A program made the position numbers and the translations under genes. Shown piece by piece: positions 53,885-63,820 of a DNA stretch of 64,000 bases. Origin of the DNA: Thermoplasmatales archaeon (lineage in GTDB: Archaea; Thermoplasmatota; E2; DHVEG-1); contig DAOVGR010000004.1 of the NCBI GenBank assembly GCA_030672305.1, positions 17,567 through 81,566 of the forward strand, written 5' to 3'. The notes below the pieces were generated by a model. That model saw only the letters and a program-made list of their open reading frames with translations. It ran no database searches and was not told the origin of the DNA. Each line of letters starts with the position of its first letter. Within the stretch, counting starts at the first letter, position 1.

Positions 53885-54973
53885 CTATGCAAATGGGCTT
53901 CTTTCAACCGATGTTATTACATTAATTATGTTTTCAACAGATTTATCAACATTACATTTTCTTTTAATACCTGTTCTTTTTTTTGCGAATTCTACATCTC
54001 TTCTAAGATCAATGCTGTTTTGATTAACAGAGAAAAATGTACCTTTTTTATTATGATACTGCCCAAGATACTCTTGCTCAACTTGTCCTGGTGTTGGCGT
54101 CATAAGAGCCTTTGCTCCAATTATTGCTAAATCCATTATTGTTGAATAACCACTTCGCGAGATCACTAGTTTTGTACGATTCAAGAAATCCTCCCTTTTT
54201 TCTTTTGATAGAAATGAATGTGTTTCAATGTTTTTTTTGTTGAATTTGTCCTTTTTCTCAGTCTTACCCAGAGTTATTACAACTCTTCCTTTTAAATCAT
54301 TAACTTGAGATACTAGTTTTTTTTCAAACATTGTTCGTTGTGGTTCAGGTCCTGAAATCGAGATTAGATAATCGATATCCTTTCTTATTTTCTTTTTTTT
54401 AAAATCAGATAAAGCACCAACATAATGAATCTTATTTTCATCTATTCTTCTTAGATTGTGGGAAAGATCTCCGGAAAGATTATCATCCTTATAATCTGGA
54501 ATTATTACTCCAGCATATCTTTTAAAGAAGAAAAGGTTAAAGATTTCACTACCTCTTTCAAACATCTTTATTCTAAGAGGATTCATTATTCTTATTTGAT
54601 GTGATATAAAAAAGGAGGGGATTTTTCTACTATACAGCCCATAACGCGAATCAGATATAATACGATCACATTTTCTGTTTTCAAGTATTTTCTTAAGTTT
54701 TTGTAGCTCTGATTCCATACTTCTAATAAATGAAGGCCAATAAACAACACTTTTTGCCATGAACTGTCTTGAATTTTCTGAGAGAAGCATTGGATAATCT
54801 GGTATATCAAAATATTTTATGTTTTTCCCAAGTTCCTTTTTTAAAAGTTCAAGACTTCTTCCGTTGGATATTATTGTTAACTCATTGTTCTCTTCAATTA
54901 GTTTCCTAATTACTGGTAAAGATCTGGTTGCATGTCCGAGTCCCCAAGAACATACGCCATAGATTATTTTCAT
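53885..54973 (-). CDS. GT28/MurG-like glycosyltransferase
   Basis: 362 residues. The N-terminal I-I-Y-G-V-C-S-W-G-L-G-H-A-T-R-S-L-P-V is the glycine loop of GT-B enzymes related to MurG and UDP-glucuronosyltransferases. V-I-S-R-S-G-Y-S-T-I-M-D-L (~residue 272) and T-P-T-P-G-Q-V-E-Q-E-Y-L form the nucleotide-sugar site. Similar archaeal proteins of unknown acceptor are common. It probably shares an operon with the GT-C-type gene downstream. Confidence 0.85.
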   Translation of the reverse strand: MKIIYGVCSWGLGHATRSLPVIRKLIEENNELTIISNGRSLELLKKELGKNIKYFDIPDYPMLLSENSRQFMAKSVVYWPSFIRSMESELQKLKKILENRKCDRIISDSRYGLYSRKIPSFFISHQIRIMNPLRIKMFERGSEIFNLFFFKRYAGVIIPDYKDDNLSGDLSHNLRRIDENKIHYVGALSDFKKKKIRKDIDYLISISGPEPQRTMFEKKLVSQVNDLKGRVVITLGKTEKKDKFNKKNIETHSFLSKEKREDFLNRTKLVISRSGYSTIMDLAIIGAKALMTPTPGQVEQEYLGQYHNKKGTFFSVNQNSIDLRRDVEFAKKRTGIKRKCNVDKSVENIINVITSVERSPFA

Positions 54974-55063
54974 TCAAAGAGGCTGTAACTTCTAATTGAT
55001 TAAATATCTAACTAGATAGTACATTTTTATATATGATATACTATTAACAAACTTTTGAATTAT

Positions 55064-55876
55064 ATGAATTTTAAAGAAAAACTTGAGAGAATTGTTCCTA
55101 AAAATAATAGTCTTCTCTGTGTCGGACTTGACATTGATAAAGATAGGATGCCAAAGCATCTATTTCAAAATAGTAAGACTCCTTATTTGGACTTTAACAA
55201 AGAAATAATAGATGCTACAAAGGATATAGTATGTGCATACAAATTAAATATGGCTTTCTATGAAGTTTTAGGGAAAAAGGGTATAGATATTTTAGAAAAA
55301 ACAATTGAGTATATACCAACTGATATTGTTGTAATTATTGATGGAAAAAGAAATGATATTGGTAATACTGCGAGAAAATATGCTCAAAGTTTGTTTGAAA
55401 CATTCAATGCTGATGCAGTAACTATTAATCCATATCTTGGAAAGGACGGAATTGTTCCATTTTTAGAATACAAAAACAAATGTAGCTTCATACTATGCAG
55501 AACATCAAATCCTTCAGCAATTGATATTCAAGATGTCAAAATATCCAGTAAACCCCTATATGAACTAGTTGCAAAGAAAATAAGGGAATGGAACACATTC
55601 GGTAATTGTGGTGCTGTTGTAGGTGCAACTTATCCTGCTGAATTAAAGATAATCCGTGAGATTTTAGGTGATGAAATCCCTATGCTTATTCCTGGTATTG
55701 GTGCACAAGGTGGAGATGTTGAAAAGACTATCAAATATGGTACAAATAAAAATAAAGAAAATGCAATTATAAACTCCTCAAGGGGAATTATTTATGCAGA
55801 TACAAAAAATGATTTTTCAAAAGCATCACGAAACGAAGCAATTATTTTAAAGAACAAAATAAACAAATATAGATAA
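55064..55876 (+). CDS. pyrF: Orotidine 5'-phosphate decarboxylase, type 2
   Basis: 270 residues from ATG 55064. A TTG at 55055 has no ribosome-binding site, and TATATAT (55027-55035) places the transcription start at the ATG, so a leaderless mRNA is likely. It makes UMP from OMP. C-V-G-L-D-I-D near the start, I-I-D-G-K-R-N-D-I-G-N-T-A (catalytic Lys/Asp) and L-I-P-G-I-G-A-Q-G-G-D are the family motifs. This longer ~270-residue class differs from the short archaeal PyrF. It stands alone. Confidence 0.95.
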   Translation: MNFKEKLERIVPKNNSLLCVGLDIDKDRMPKHLFQNSKTPYLDFNKEIIDATKDIVCAYKLNMAFYEVLGKKGIDILEKTIEYIPTDIVVIIDGKRNDIGNTARKYAQSLFETFNADAVTINPYLGKDGIVPFLEYKNKCSFILCRTSNPSAIDIQDVKISSKPLYELVAKKIREWNTFGNCGAVVGATYPAELKIIREILGDEIPMLIPGIGAQGGDVEKTIKYGTNKNKENAIINSSRGIIYADTKNDFSKASRNEAIILKNKINKYR

Positions 55877-56071
55877 CAATTTTTTCGACCAAAACTCATA
55901 TTAAGTATTTCCTTTATATTATGAAATACCTTGATTCGAAGATTTCCATGATTACAAATGATTGGAGAAGCAAGGTCAAGGTGACATATTGATATCATAC
56001 AAGGGTCCCTCTTTGATCCATTAGACGTAAAGTCAAGAAATGATAAGAGGACAACCATGGTATCAAATAAC

Positions 56072-56167
56072 TGTCGCGATATAGGTTGCTTTACTATTCC
56101 TCTGCTGCTTTATAGGAGTAGTTATGTAGCTACACCCAACATTGTTTTTTGTTGGGTGACAGCGACA
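56072..56167 (+). ncRNA. Candidate three-way-junction structured RNA or 5' element
   Basis: A closing stem TGTCGC (56072-56077)/GCGACA (56162-56167) encloses two hairpins. The first is ACTATTCCT/AGGAGTAGT (56093-56101/56114-56122, nine pairs with one G-U). The second is CACCCAACA/TGTTGGGTG (56133-56141/56150-56158, nine pairs). The strand is uncertain because the helices are symmetric and no clear TATA box is seen nearby. It lies between pyrF and the giant secreted protein gene, in an otherwise gene-free ~470 bases (55877-56344). Confidence 0.45.
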
Positions 56168-56344
56168 AATATTCTTAAAACCATAAACAGATTAATATGA
56201 TAATTTCTCTATTCTTATTAATATATAATTGTGCAACAAGCTATATATACTATTAAATATAATAGTATTCATATCAAATAAAAAATTCCAAATAAGGGAA
56301 AATGGGGTAAATTATATCTGCTGTCATATCTTGAGGATAATCAT

Positions 56345-59300
56345 ATGACCAATACATTAAAAAAACAAATTAATTTAAATAATACTTTTTTAATAAAATC
56401 AAGAAAGTTTATAAGTATATTGGTTGTATTTTTTCTAGTAATGACAATAATGGACTCTGTTAATAGTTCTAGTGTTATTAAATCTGAATATCCAGCTAAG
56501 GATTATGAAGAAGATTCAGTGAAACAAATTCAAAATGATTTAAAGGAGGATAATAATAAAACAGATCCAAATGAAATATCTCCTAATAGAGATCCTAAAA
56601 CTTTCAGAAGATATAAACTTACTGATGCTTTAAAAAGATATATTAAATTTAGAGGATATGCACAAACTTCACTTTTTATGTTTTATACAAATTATTCTGG
56701 ATATGAATCACAGCATGATCTAAAATTGTTTAGATTTGTTGATATTGATGTGAATGGTGATGGGAAATCTGATATCAGTGTAAAGATAAGATTATATCCA
56801 TATATAGAGAAAGAATTATGCTTATCAGTAAATTTTGAATATTTGATAAAAAGACTAGATAATTTTCCAGATATTTATGCATCTTTTGAAGCATATGGGG
56901 AACTTTACTTCCCCGGAATTCTAGTTGGAAAACAAAAGGGGGACCGTATTAGAATTGGATATGAATCTCCTGAGGGTGAAGAGGTTCCAAGTAAATGTGA
57001 CATCACATACAAGTATCTTCCAAATATGATAAAAATCAGAAAAAGACCAGAGCATAGGGCATTATTGAAACCAGGAAGCAGTATTGGAAATTCAAAACTA
57101 GCTCTAATTTTTAGTTATACTAATTTTCAGGCAGAAAATATTGTTTCTGAAATTCGTTCTAGAACAACCTATGATCCTGCTGTAAGATCACAGCTAACAA
57201 TTGGTGGAAATGGAATACTTGGAGGATCAACATTTGAATTTGTTAGAGAAGTTTCTCAAGAGACAAAAATTGATATGACTGTTGCTTTTGAAAAAAATAA
57301 TACTCTAATTATGGGATATGTAAAGGATCTACCGGAAAAGGTTACTTTTACTATAGATCATGGAAAAGAGGGATTTGTCGAATTTGATACACATGGTACT
57401 CCTCCTACCGAAATAGGATTGTGCGATGATTTCACAAATCCTGCTAATTATGTCTATTTTAAGGATTTACCCTCAAAAGCAAAAATCGAATGGGAAAGGG
57501 ATATTCTAAAACAGAAAAAGGTCAATATCAGTTGTTATACAACTGGTTCTGGTATATCATTTCTCGGACATTTTGGTTTAATAATGAATGGTACATTTGA
57601 TTTTAATATTTCATCAAAGGAAAACCTTGATTGTACGATGTCAATTGATGGTACTGAAGGCTACTTTGTTTTTGAAAGATGTGCTGTTAATATTTCATTT
57701 TCACTATCGTTTATAAGAGTGAACAGCTCCTTTAATTTGTCATTTAATATGACACGGTTCTTTGACAAGCCATTTGAGATTTATTTTGGTAAACTCGTAA
57801 ATGAAGAAGTTCAGTTTTCTCTTTCTAGTAAATCATTTACTCTTGAAGATTTTAATATGATACTTGGTCTAGATACCGGAAATTTTGGAATAAAAGCAGA
57901 TAAACTTCTAAAAGAAAAAAATGGTAGCATACTAGTAAATTTTTCTTATGTTAAAGATGAAGGAAATATTACATTTATATGTGAAGTATATGTGATAAAT
58001 GGAATAGATCTCTATAATGTTTCATTAGGTTTCAATGGTATATGGAGTCCACCACAGGATATAATACTAATTGGAAATACATCTCGAATAATTGAATTCT
58101 TTTGCGAAGCAGGTGGATTTGAATATTTTATTGCAGAAGATTCGTCATGGGGATACTTATACTTTAAAGGCAACTTTTCCTATGCTTCATATCGATTATT
58201 TACAGTTAATAATATTACAGGTGGATTTAAGGGAAAAATACTTGCTAGAACCGGTAATAAAGGTCTTAATATATCATGGTATACAGAAAACAAATCAGGA
58301 AACAATATTACAAAGATAAATGTCTCTTGTATGTTTTTTGGCTTAGAAAATTTCCATGTATTTTATGGAGATAAAATAGATTTCTATATCCCACATTTAT
58401 ATGGTAATATTCTGCTTAAGGAGGTTTGTAATGAATCTGGTTATTTCTTTGTTGAACTTCTAGGTGGACAAAGTCATATTGACCTCAATTTTTCTTTTAA
58501 TTTTTCAAAGGAAATTAATGCATCTATTATTGAATTGATTTTAAAAATTGAAGATTTTCATCTTAGTCATGGAGATAAATCTGCATACTTTGAAGCTTTA
58601 TGGGATGATAAGAATCTTTCATCTCTAGTTTTTCATACTGAAAATAATATTAACCTTAGCATTGGCAATATGTATATCCTTTTTGGTCAAAATGGATCTC
58701 CAATAATTGAGATAAAGAATTTAACAGGATATTTGAAAGGATATTCTGGTTTTGATGTGGATATTTCAACACAAATAAATAACTATTTTATAAATAGGCC
58801 AAAATATTTTAATTCTTCAAATTTTACATTTTCATTTGAATTAACAGATGTTGATCTGAATCTGGAAATCCACAATCTTACAGCATTTATACCTATAGGA
58901 AGTTTCAAAATAGCAGCAAATACTATTGGTACAGTAAGATTTGGTTTATTAAATATAAGCAGAGATATTGAAACAATATTTACCCCTTGTGAAGTAAATG
59001 TGTCTTGGGCAAATATTACCTTTGGTTTTGATGCTCAAAATGGAAAGTTGAACCTTGATTTATTTGAGTATAAAAATACCGAGTCAATTTTTGAATTTTT
59101 ATTAGGATTATTATTACCAAATTTTACAGCAATACCAGCTACTACATTCGCAATAGAAAATCTTTCATTTAGTGGTTATTCAAAAATTATGATACCCTTG
59201 GGTAAAGTAAATAATAGTCTATCTTTTCTAGGTTTTAAATTTGAAAATGAAATAGGCACTCATTTCAGCTTAGATAGTATTTATCTCAAATTCCCTGAAT

Positions 59301-62300
59301 ATCCAATCTTTGATGAATATGCGAAAGCATATTTGGATAATTTAAAACTGGGTGGGGGAAAGTTTGCATTTATCCTTGGACTGATTGGTTTATCTCTTGA
59401 AGTAGTTGTTACAAAAAGAATACAAGGTTTTAAAATAGGGGCAGAAATATCTAATATTTTTAGTTTTAACTTAACTCTTGATGAATCAATAGAATATTTT
59501 AAATTAGAATATAATCCAGGTTTGAATGAAGAAGGTAAAAAATATTTTCTCTTGGATACTCGCAACTCAACAGTCGTTTTAAATTTGGAAGCTAAGGCAT
59601 CATCTGAATTTCTAAACAATATAATTGATATGTTCAACAATATTACAAATCTAACATTTCCTAATATTGAAAGTGATAAAGGATTTCGTGTAAATAATAC
59701 TACATTAAAAGCTGATAACTTTCGCATATTTCCTAATATTACTAATCGGCCTTTATACAAAGGTTTCTTACAAATATATGGAGACGGTAGTATCTATCAT
59801 ATCGTCAATGATAGTTGGGTGCCATTAATTCCAGGCGGGGATGGGTTTTCTTTTATTATTGAAGAGAACCATTTACAATTGAAATTTGACATGGCAGTTG
59901 AAGATTTTCCAATCGATTTTGAAGTTTTATTTGATGATACTGGAAATAAGATAATTCTTTCTGGTCTATTTACTGTATACTCAGATGATCTAACCTTTGA
60001 TATCTGGTGGAATTTAGAAGATGAATATATAAAAATTAAGTCCAATACTGATCGCAGTTTAAAAATTAAAGATTTTATCTTCCAATTTATAAACGATTCT
60101 GTTGAAAAAATTGATATCCGAACTGGATTAATATCAATTCTAGATGGAAGTTATAACTTATTGTTTGATACAGATAAGAATATTTTTGAACTAGACTTTG
60201 GAGGTTCTATTTTATCAATTGAAGGATTTGATTCAGAATTTAATAAAATCCAATTAAATAATTACAGTAACTTAACTGTTAATCTTGATTTTGACTCATT
60301 TTCATTACTTAATGGTTTTGCAATTTTCCAAACACATCTTAGTTCAGAAGAATATAACTGGAGCATCGGCTCAGAAAGAGGTATAGAATGGTTTGAATTG
60401 GCAGGATTAAAAGGATCGATTGAAGGCTCAGATCAATCATTGATACACTTTGAAGCTGGAATTGGGCTACTTAAATGGAACAGGTCGTCAAATAATTTCT
60501 TAAGAATGAAAATATCAAGAAATGCAAGTGAGGGCTGTATTAAATTTGATCGTCATTCAGATTTTAATGGATCATTTACAATAAAAGATGCATATATAAA
60601 ATACATAACTCCCAACACAAAAATACCTATAGGTACTCGTTTAAGATCCTTGACTGCAGATAATAAAAGAAACGACCATGAATATTTCAACCTGGAATGG
60701 AAGAGGGAAGAATACATTGATCTAACAGCAGATATTGCTGCAACTTGGAAAATAACATTTGAGCGATTCTTTGATATCTTCAATATCCTCGCAAGAATAG
60801 ATTTGATTAGTAGTTCAGTTGATGTAAACTTCAGTTTACATTATGAACCTTCTGCTGATAACGATACTGCTTATTATCTTGGTTTTAATATTCTTGAAGC
60901 AAGTTCTATTGAATTGTTTGAAATTGTGAATCATTATATTAATAGATTCGATAAGATTATGACAATTGGTAAATTGCAATTAGAGCCAGGGGAGATTTCC
61001 TTTTATTGGCTAATAAATAAAGACCAAGGAGAAGGTTGGATTTTTATTGATAACCATGAAGTTACTGGTGAGTTTGCTGGATTAACACTTAGAAAAGGAT
61101 TTTATAAAATAAAATTACTTGATGCTTCAATTATTTACCCTGGTGAGACTTACATTGATTTTGAATTGAATGACGATAGCGGCTCTTTATATATTTCTAA
61201 CTCTGCGGAACTTGAGTTTTCTCTTCTTGAATTTTCTGAAGGAATAAATATCCTAAAAATAGAAAGAGATTTAGAATTTGGTATAATTTCCATGCTCCCA
61301 GGAGAATTTAAAGCAGATTGGATAAATATATCAGATGAAAATTACGATAAAGAGTTAACAATTAATAATGGAATATTTGAACTTACTTTCACAAGATTTA
61401 CTTTGCAACTTGGAAAATTAAAGGTATCTTTGTCTTTATTTAAATTTGATAGAGTGTATGAAAATGATATTACAATTTTACTTCGTCAGCGAGGACAAGG
61501 AGATAGAGGATTTTCAATAACTACTGATGATCCATTACAATTTGATTTGTTTTCTATTAAGATATCTGGAAGTAATTGGCAATTCATAATTGATTTAGTA
61601 GAATTAAAAGCTAATTTTAGCGAATGGTATCTTGGAATGTGGAATGGAAAACTCACTATTGGTGGAAATGGAACAGTAAATATTGTAGGACTTTCACGTT
61701 TCATCAATATTACATTTGGGTGGAAAGGACAAGATGGTCAGGAGCAAAGATTATTCTCACAATATTGTAGCTCATGGCAAGATCATCCACAAACCCATGC
61801 GTTAATATTTGATACGACAAATTGTACAGAGCAACTTGACATAGTATATAATACAGATATTAATAAATTATATATTGATAGTCAGCTAACAATTTATCCT
61901 CAGAAATACCTTACTTTACATTTCGATATAAATCCTAAACCAACTGAGGGCAATGCTGATGGACATATATTTATCGACACCAATGGCGAAGAAATCGGCA
62001 ATATAGCTATTGAAATAAATAAACATGTGGACTATTTTGATATTGATGTTGGATTATATACTGAAATAGAATTACTGAAGGCAGATGATTTCCACATATG
62101 GGGAGAATTTATTGAAATAGAAATACTTGGAATGAAATTTTGGGTTCCATCTGATTGGGGAAAAAGTGGTAGCATCGATTTTGTTAATATTGGATTAGTA
62201 AAACTTATATTTGGCACTCGTGAAACTGAAATATGGCCTTGTACACCAAAGGCAATACCTGATAAAAACCAATATGGAGTTACTCCTGAAAATTCAATTG

Positions 62301-63820
62301 TAAACTTTGATACTTCTCAAAGTGAGGGATTTGCATTTAAATTACAATGGATGAGATGGGATTGGGATGGAGATGGCAATTGGGATACTGGTTATGAACC
62401 TTATCATTGGATTGATTACGAGGAATCAATTGATTATAATTTCTCAGATTTATTTGAAAATGAAGAAGATTCTATCCAAATATTTTTCCAGTTAAAGACA
62501 GTCGCTTCTAAAAGTAATATTGCAGAAGTGACAGTGATTGAAGGTTATGCATTAGATGTGGATATTCAATATGATGATAAATTATATGAATTTAAGGAGT
62601 TTAAGGTAATAGTAACTAATGCTACAAGCAAGGCTCCAGTAAGTAATGCATATGTAAAATATCATCAATTTAACATTGATGGAAGCGAGAATGTAACCAC
62701 AAATTATACTAATTCTAACGGTGAAGCTGATTTTACTGCATATGACGTTCCATATGATTACTATGTCCACTATAGTAATGCTCAGACATTTATTGAAGCA
62801 AACGGTTATTTTGATGGTGAAAGTGAATTGTTTAAGGTTTATGATACAGATGCAGATTTACACGGTTACATTAGAGATAATATAACTCATAAGGGAATAG
62901 TAAATGTATTTATAGTAGCTGAGCCAGGGGGATATTATACCTACTCAGAGGAATATTATAGTGGTATGCAAAATGGTAAGTTTAAATTAATTGTTCCACC
63001 AGGAATTTATGATATCACAGCAAGTAAAGATGGTTTTAGCTCTGTAATTATTGAAGGATTCAATGCAATCCAAGGTGGCTATCAATATCTTGGAGATATA
63101 TATCTGCCACCTAATGGTTATGGGGGTCTTCGTGGAGTTCTATATGATGCAACAAATAATAACGAAGAAATTATTGGAGCAACTGTAACTGTTGAAATTT
63201 CTGGTGAAGATGATATTATTACTACAACTAATTACTTTGGAGAATTCCCCAATAATTATCCTTCATCATCGGATGAATATTATTCAATTGATTTAGAACC
63301 AGGTACATATGAGGTTAAATTTGAAATGGATAATTATTTTTCATACGAAGAGCAGGTAGAAATTGTTGCTGGTGAGATAATAGAGATGGAGGTCTTTTTA
63401 TTTCCTGAATGGCTTACACCTTTTGGACATAATAATCCTTATGAATGGAATGATGAAGAAGATGCACATGATACTAAACTAAATACCGCTTCATACACAG
63501 ATATTTATTGGGGTTCGACATGGCATTGGACTGAACCTTTGGAACTTTTATTATCTTCCCCTCTTACATGTGATAAGGTAAGAATTTATGCAAAATATAT
63601 TGAAAATAGATGTGATCAAACAAAGATTGAAATCTATTATAACAATGCATGGCACGAGGTTTACAAAGGTAGTTTTGAGCATAAGAATTGGAATGAGATA
63701 GATTTTGATGATGAATATACCATTTCAAAAGCCAGAGTAAGCTTCCGTATTAAAAAATATCTTGGTGTACCAACAATTGCAGAACTTTATGAATTTAATT
63801 TTGGTTTAACACAATCCTAG
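56345..63820 (+). CDS. Giant secreted beta-rich protein (2491 residues)
   Basis: A hydrophobic signal segment (residues ~20-42, F-I-S-I-L-V-V-F-F-L-V-M-T) is followed by a polar linker. Residues ~100-1970 are mainly beta, with weakly repeated strands and dozens of N-x-[ST] glycosylation sequons. A PKD-like domain (~1975-2062, W-D-W-D-G-D-G-N-W-D-T-G) and Ig/carboxypeptidase-regulatory-like domains near ~2085, ~2171 (D-L-H-G-Y-I-R-D) and ~2260 (G-G-L-R-G-V-L-Y-D) follow. The last ~135 residues look discoidin-like. There is no membrane anchor and no shared tail. GAGG lies nine bases before the ATG. It may be a long extracellular fibre. Function unknown. Confidence 0.75.
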   Translation: MTNTLKKQINLNNTFLIKSRKFISILVVFFLVMTIMDSVNSSSVIKSEYPAKDYEEDSVKQIQNDLKEDNNKTDPNEISPNRDPKTFRRYKLTDALKRYIKFRGYAQTSLFMFYTNYSGYESQHDLKLFRFVDIDVNGDGKSDISVKIRLYPYIEKELCLSVNFEYLIKRLDNFPDIYASFEAYGELYFPGILVGKQKGDRIRIGYESPEGEEVPSKCDITYKYLPNMIKIRKRPEHRALLKPGSSIGNSKLALIFSYTNFQAENIVSEIRSRTTYDPAVRSQLTIGGNGILGGSTFEFVREVSQETKIDMTVAFEKNNTLIMGYVKDLPEKVTFTIDHGKEGFVEFDTHGTPPTEIGLCDDFTNPANYVYFKDLPSKAKIEWERDILKQKKVNISCYTTGSGISFLGHFGLIMNGTFDFNISSKENLDCTMSIDGTEGYFVFERCAVNISFSLSFIRVNSSFNLSFNMTRFFDKPFEIYFGKLVNEEVQFSLSSKSFTLEDFNMILGLDTGNFGIKADKLLKEKNGSILVNFSYVKDEGNITFICEVYVINGIDLYNVSLGFNGIWSPPQDIILIGNTSRIIEFFCEAGGFEYFIAEDSSWGYLYFKGNFSYASYRLFTVNNITGGFKGKILARTGNKGLNISWYTENKSGNNITKINVSCMFFGLENFHVFYGDKIDFYIPHLYGNILLKEVCNESGYFFVELLGGQSHIDLNFSFNFSKEINASIIELILKIEDFHLSHGDKSAYFEALWDDKNLSSLVFHTENNINLSIGNMYILFGQNGSPIIEIKNLTGYLKGYSGFDVDISTQINNYFINRPKYFNSSNFTFSFELTDVDLNLEIHNLTAFIPIGSFKIAANTIGTVRFGLLNISRDIETIFTPCEVNVSWANITFGFDAQNGKLNLDLFEYKNTESIFEFLLGLLLPNFTAIPATTFAIENLSFSGYSKIMIPLGKVNNSLSFLGFKFENEIGTHFSLDSIYLKFPEYPIFDEYAKAYLDNLKLGGGKFAFILGLIGLSLEVVVTKRIQGFKIGAEISNIFSFNLTLDESIEYFKLEYNPGLNEEGKKYFLLDTRNSTVVLNLEAKASSEFLNNIIDMFNNITNLTFPNIESDKGFRVNNTTLKADNFRIFPNITNRPLYKGFLQIYGDGSIYHIVNDSWVPLIPGGDGFSFIIEENHLQLKFDMAVEDFPIDFEVLFDDTGNKIILSGLFTVYSDDLTFDIWWNLEDEYIKIKSNTDRSLKIKDFIFQFINDSVEKIDIRTGLISILDGSYNLLFDTDKNIFELDFGGSILSIEGFDSEFNKIQLNNYSNLTVNLDFDSFSLLNGFAIFQTHLSSEEYNWSIGSERGIEWFELAGLKGSIEGSDQSLIHFEAGIGLLKWNRSSNNFLRMKISRNASEGCIKFDRHSDFNGSFTIKDAYIKYITPNTKIPIGTRLRSLTADNKRNDHEYFNLEWKREEYIDLTADIAATWKITFERFFDIFNILARIDLISSSVDVNFSLHYEPSADNDTAYYLGFNILEASSIELFEIVNHYINRFDKIMTIGKLQLEPGEISFYWLINKDQGEGWIFIDNHEVTGEFAGLTLRKGFYKIKLLDASIIYPGETYIDFELNDDSGSLYISNSAELEFSLLEFSEGINILKIERDLEFGIISMLPGEFKADWINISDENYDKELTINNGIFELTFTRFTLQLGKLKVSLSLFKFDRVYENDITILLRQRGQGDRGFSITTDDPLQFDLFSIKISGSNWQFIIDLVELKANFSEWYLGMWNGKLTIGGNGTVNIVGLSRFINITFGWKGQDGQEQRLFSQYCSSWQDHPQTHALIFDTTNCTEQLDIVYNTDINKLYIDSQLTIYPQKYLTLHFDINPKPTEGNADGHIFIDTNGEEIGNIAIEINKHVDYFDIDVGLYTEIELLKADDFHIWGEFIEIEILGMKFWVPSDWGKSGSIDFVNIGLVKLIFGTRETEIWPCTPKAIPDKNQYGVTPENSIVNFDTSQSEGFAFKLQWMRWDWDGDGNWDTGYEPYHWIDYEESIDYNFSDLFENEEDSIQIFFQLKTVASKSNIAEVTVIEGYALDVDIQYDDKLYEFKEFKVIVTNATSKAPVSNAYVKYHQFNIDGSENVTTNYTNSNGEADFTAYDVPYDYYVHYSNAQTFIEANGYFDGESELFKVYDTDADLHGYIRDNITHKGIVNVFIVAEPGGYYTYSEEYYSGMQNGKFKLIVPPGIYDITASKDGFSSVIIEGFNAIQGGYQYLGDIYLPPNGYGGLRGVLYDATNNNEEIIGATVTVEISGEDDIITTTNYFGEFPNNYPSSSDEYYSIDLEPGTYEVKFEMDNYFSYEEQVEIVAGEIIEMEVFLFPEWLTPFGHNNPYEWNDEEDAHDTKLNTASYTDIYWGSTWHWTEPLELLLSSPLTCDKVRIYAKYIENRCDQTKIEIYYNNAWHEVYKGSFEHKNWNEIDFDDEYTISKARVSFRIKKYLGVPTIAELYEFNFGLTQS

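Noticed and set aside
55792..56058. Minus-strand 88-codon frame after pyrF
   Set aside because: It overlaps the end of pyrF in another frame and lacks a ribosome-binding site and recognisable features.
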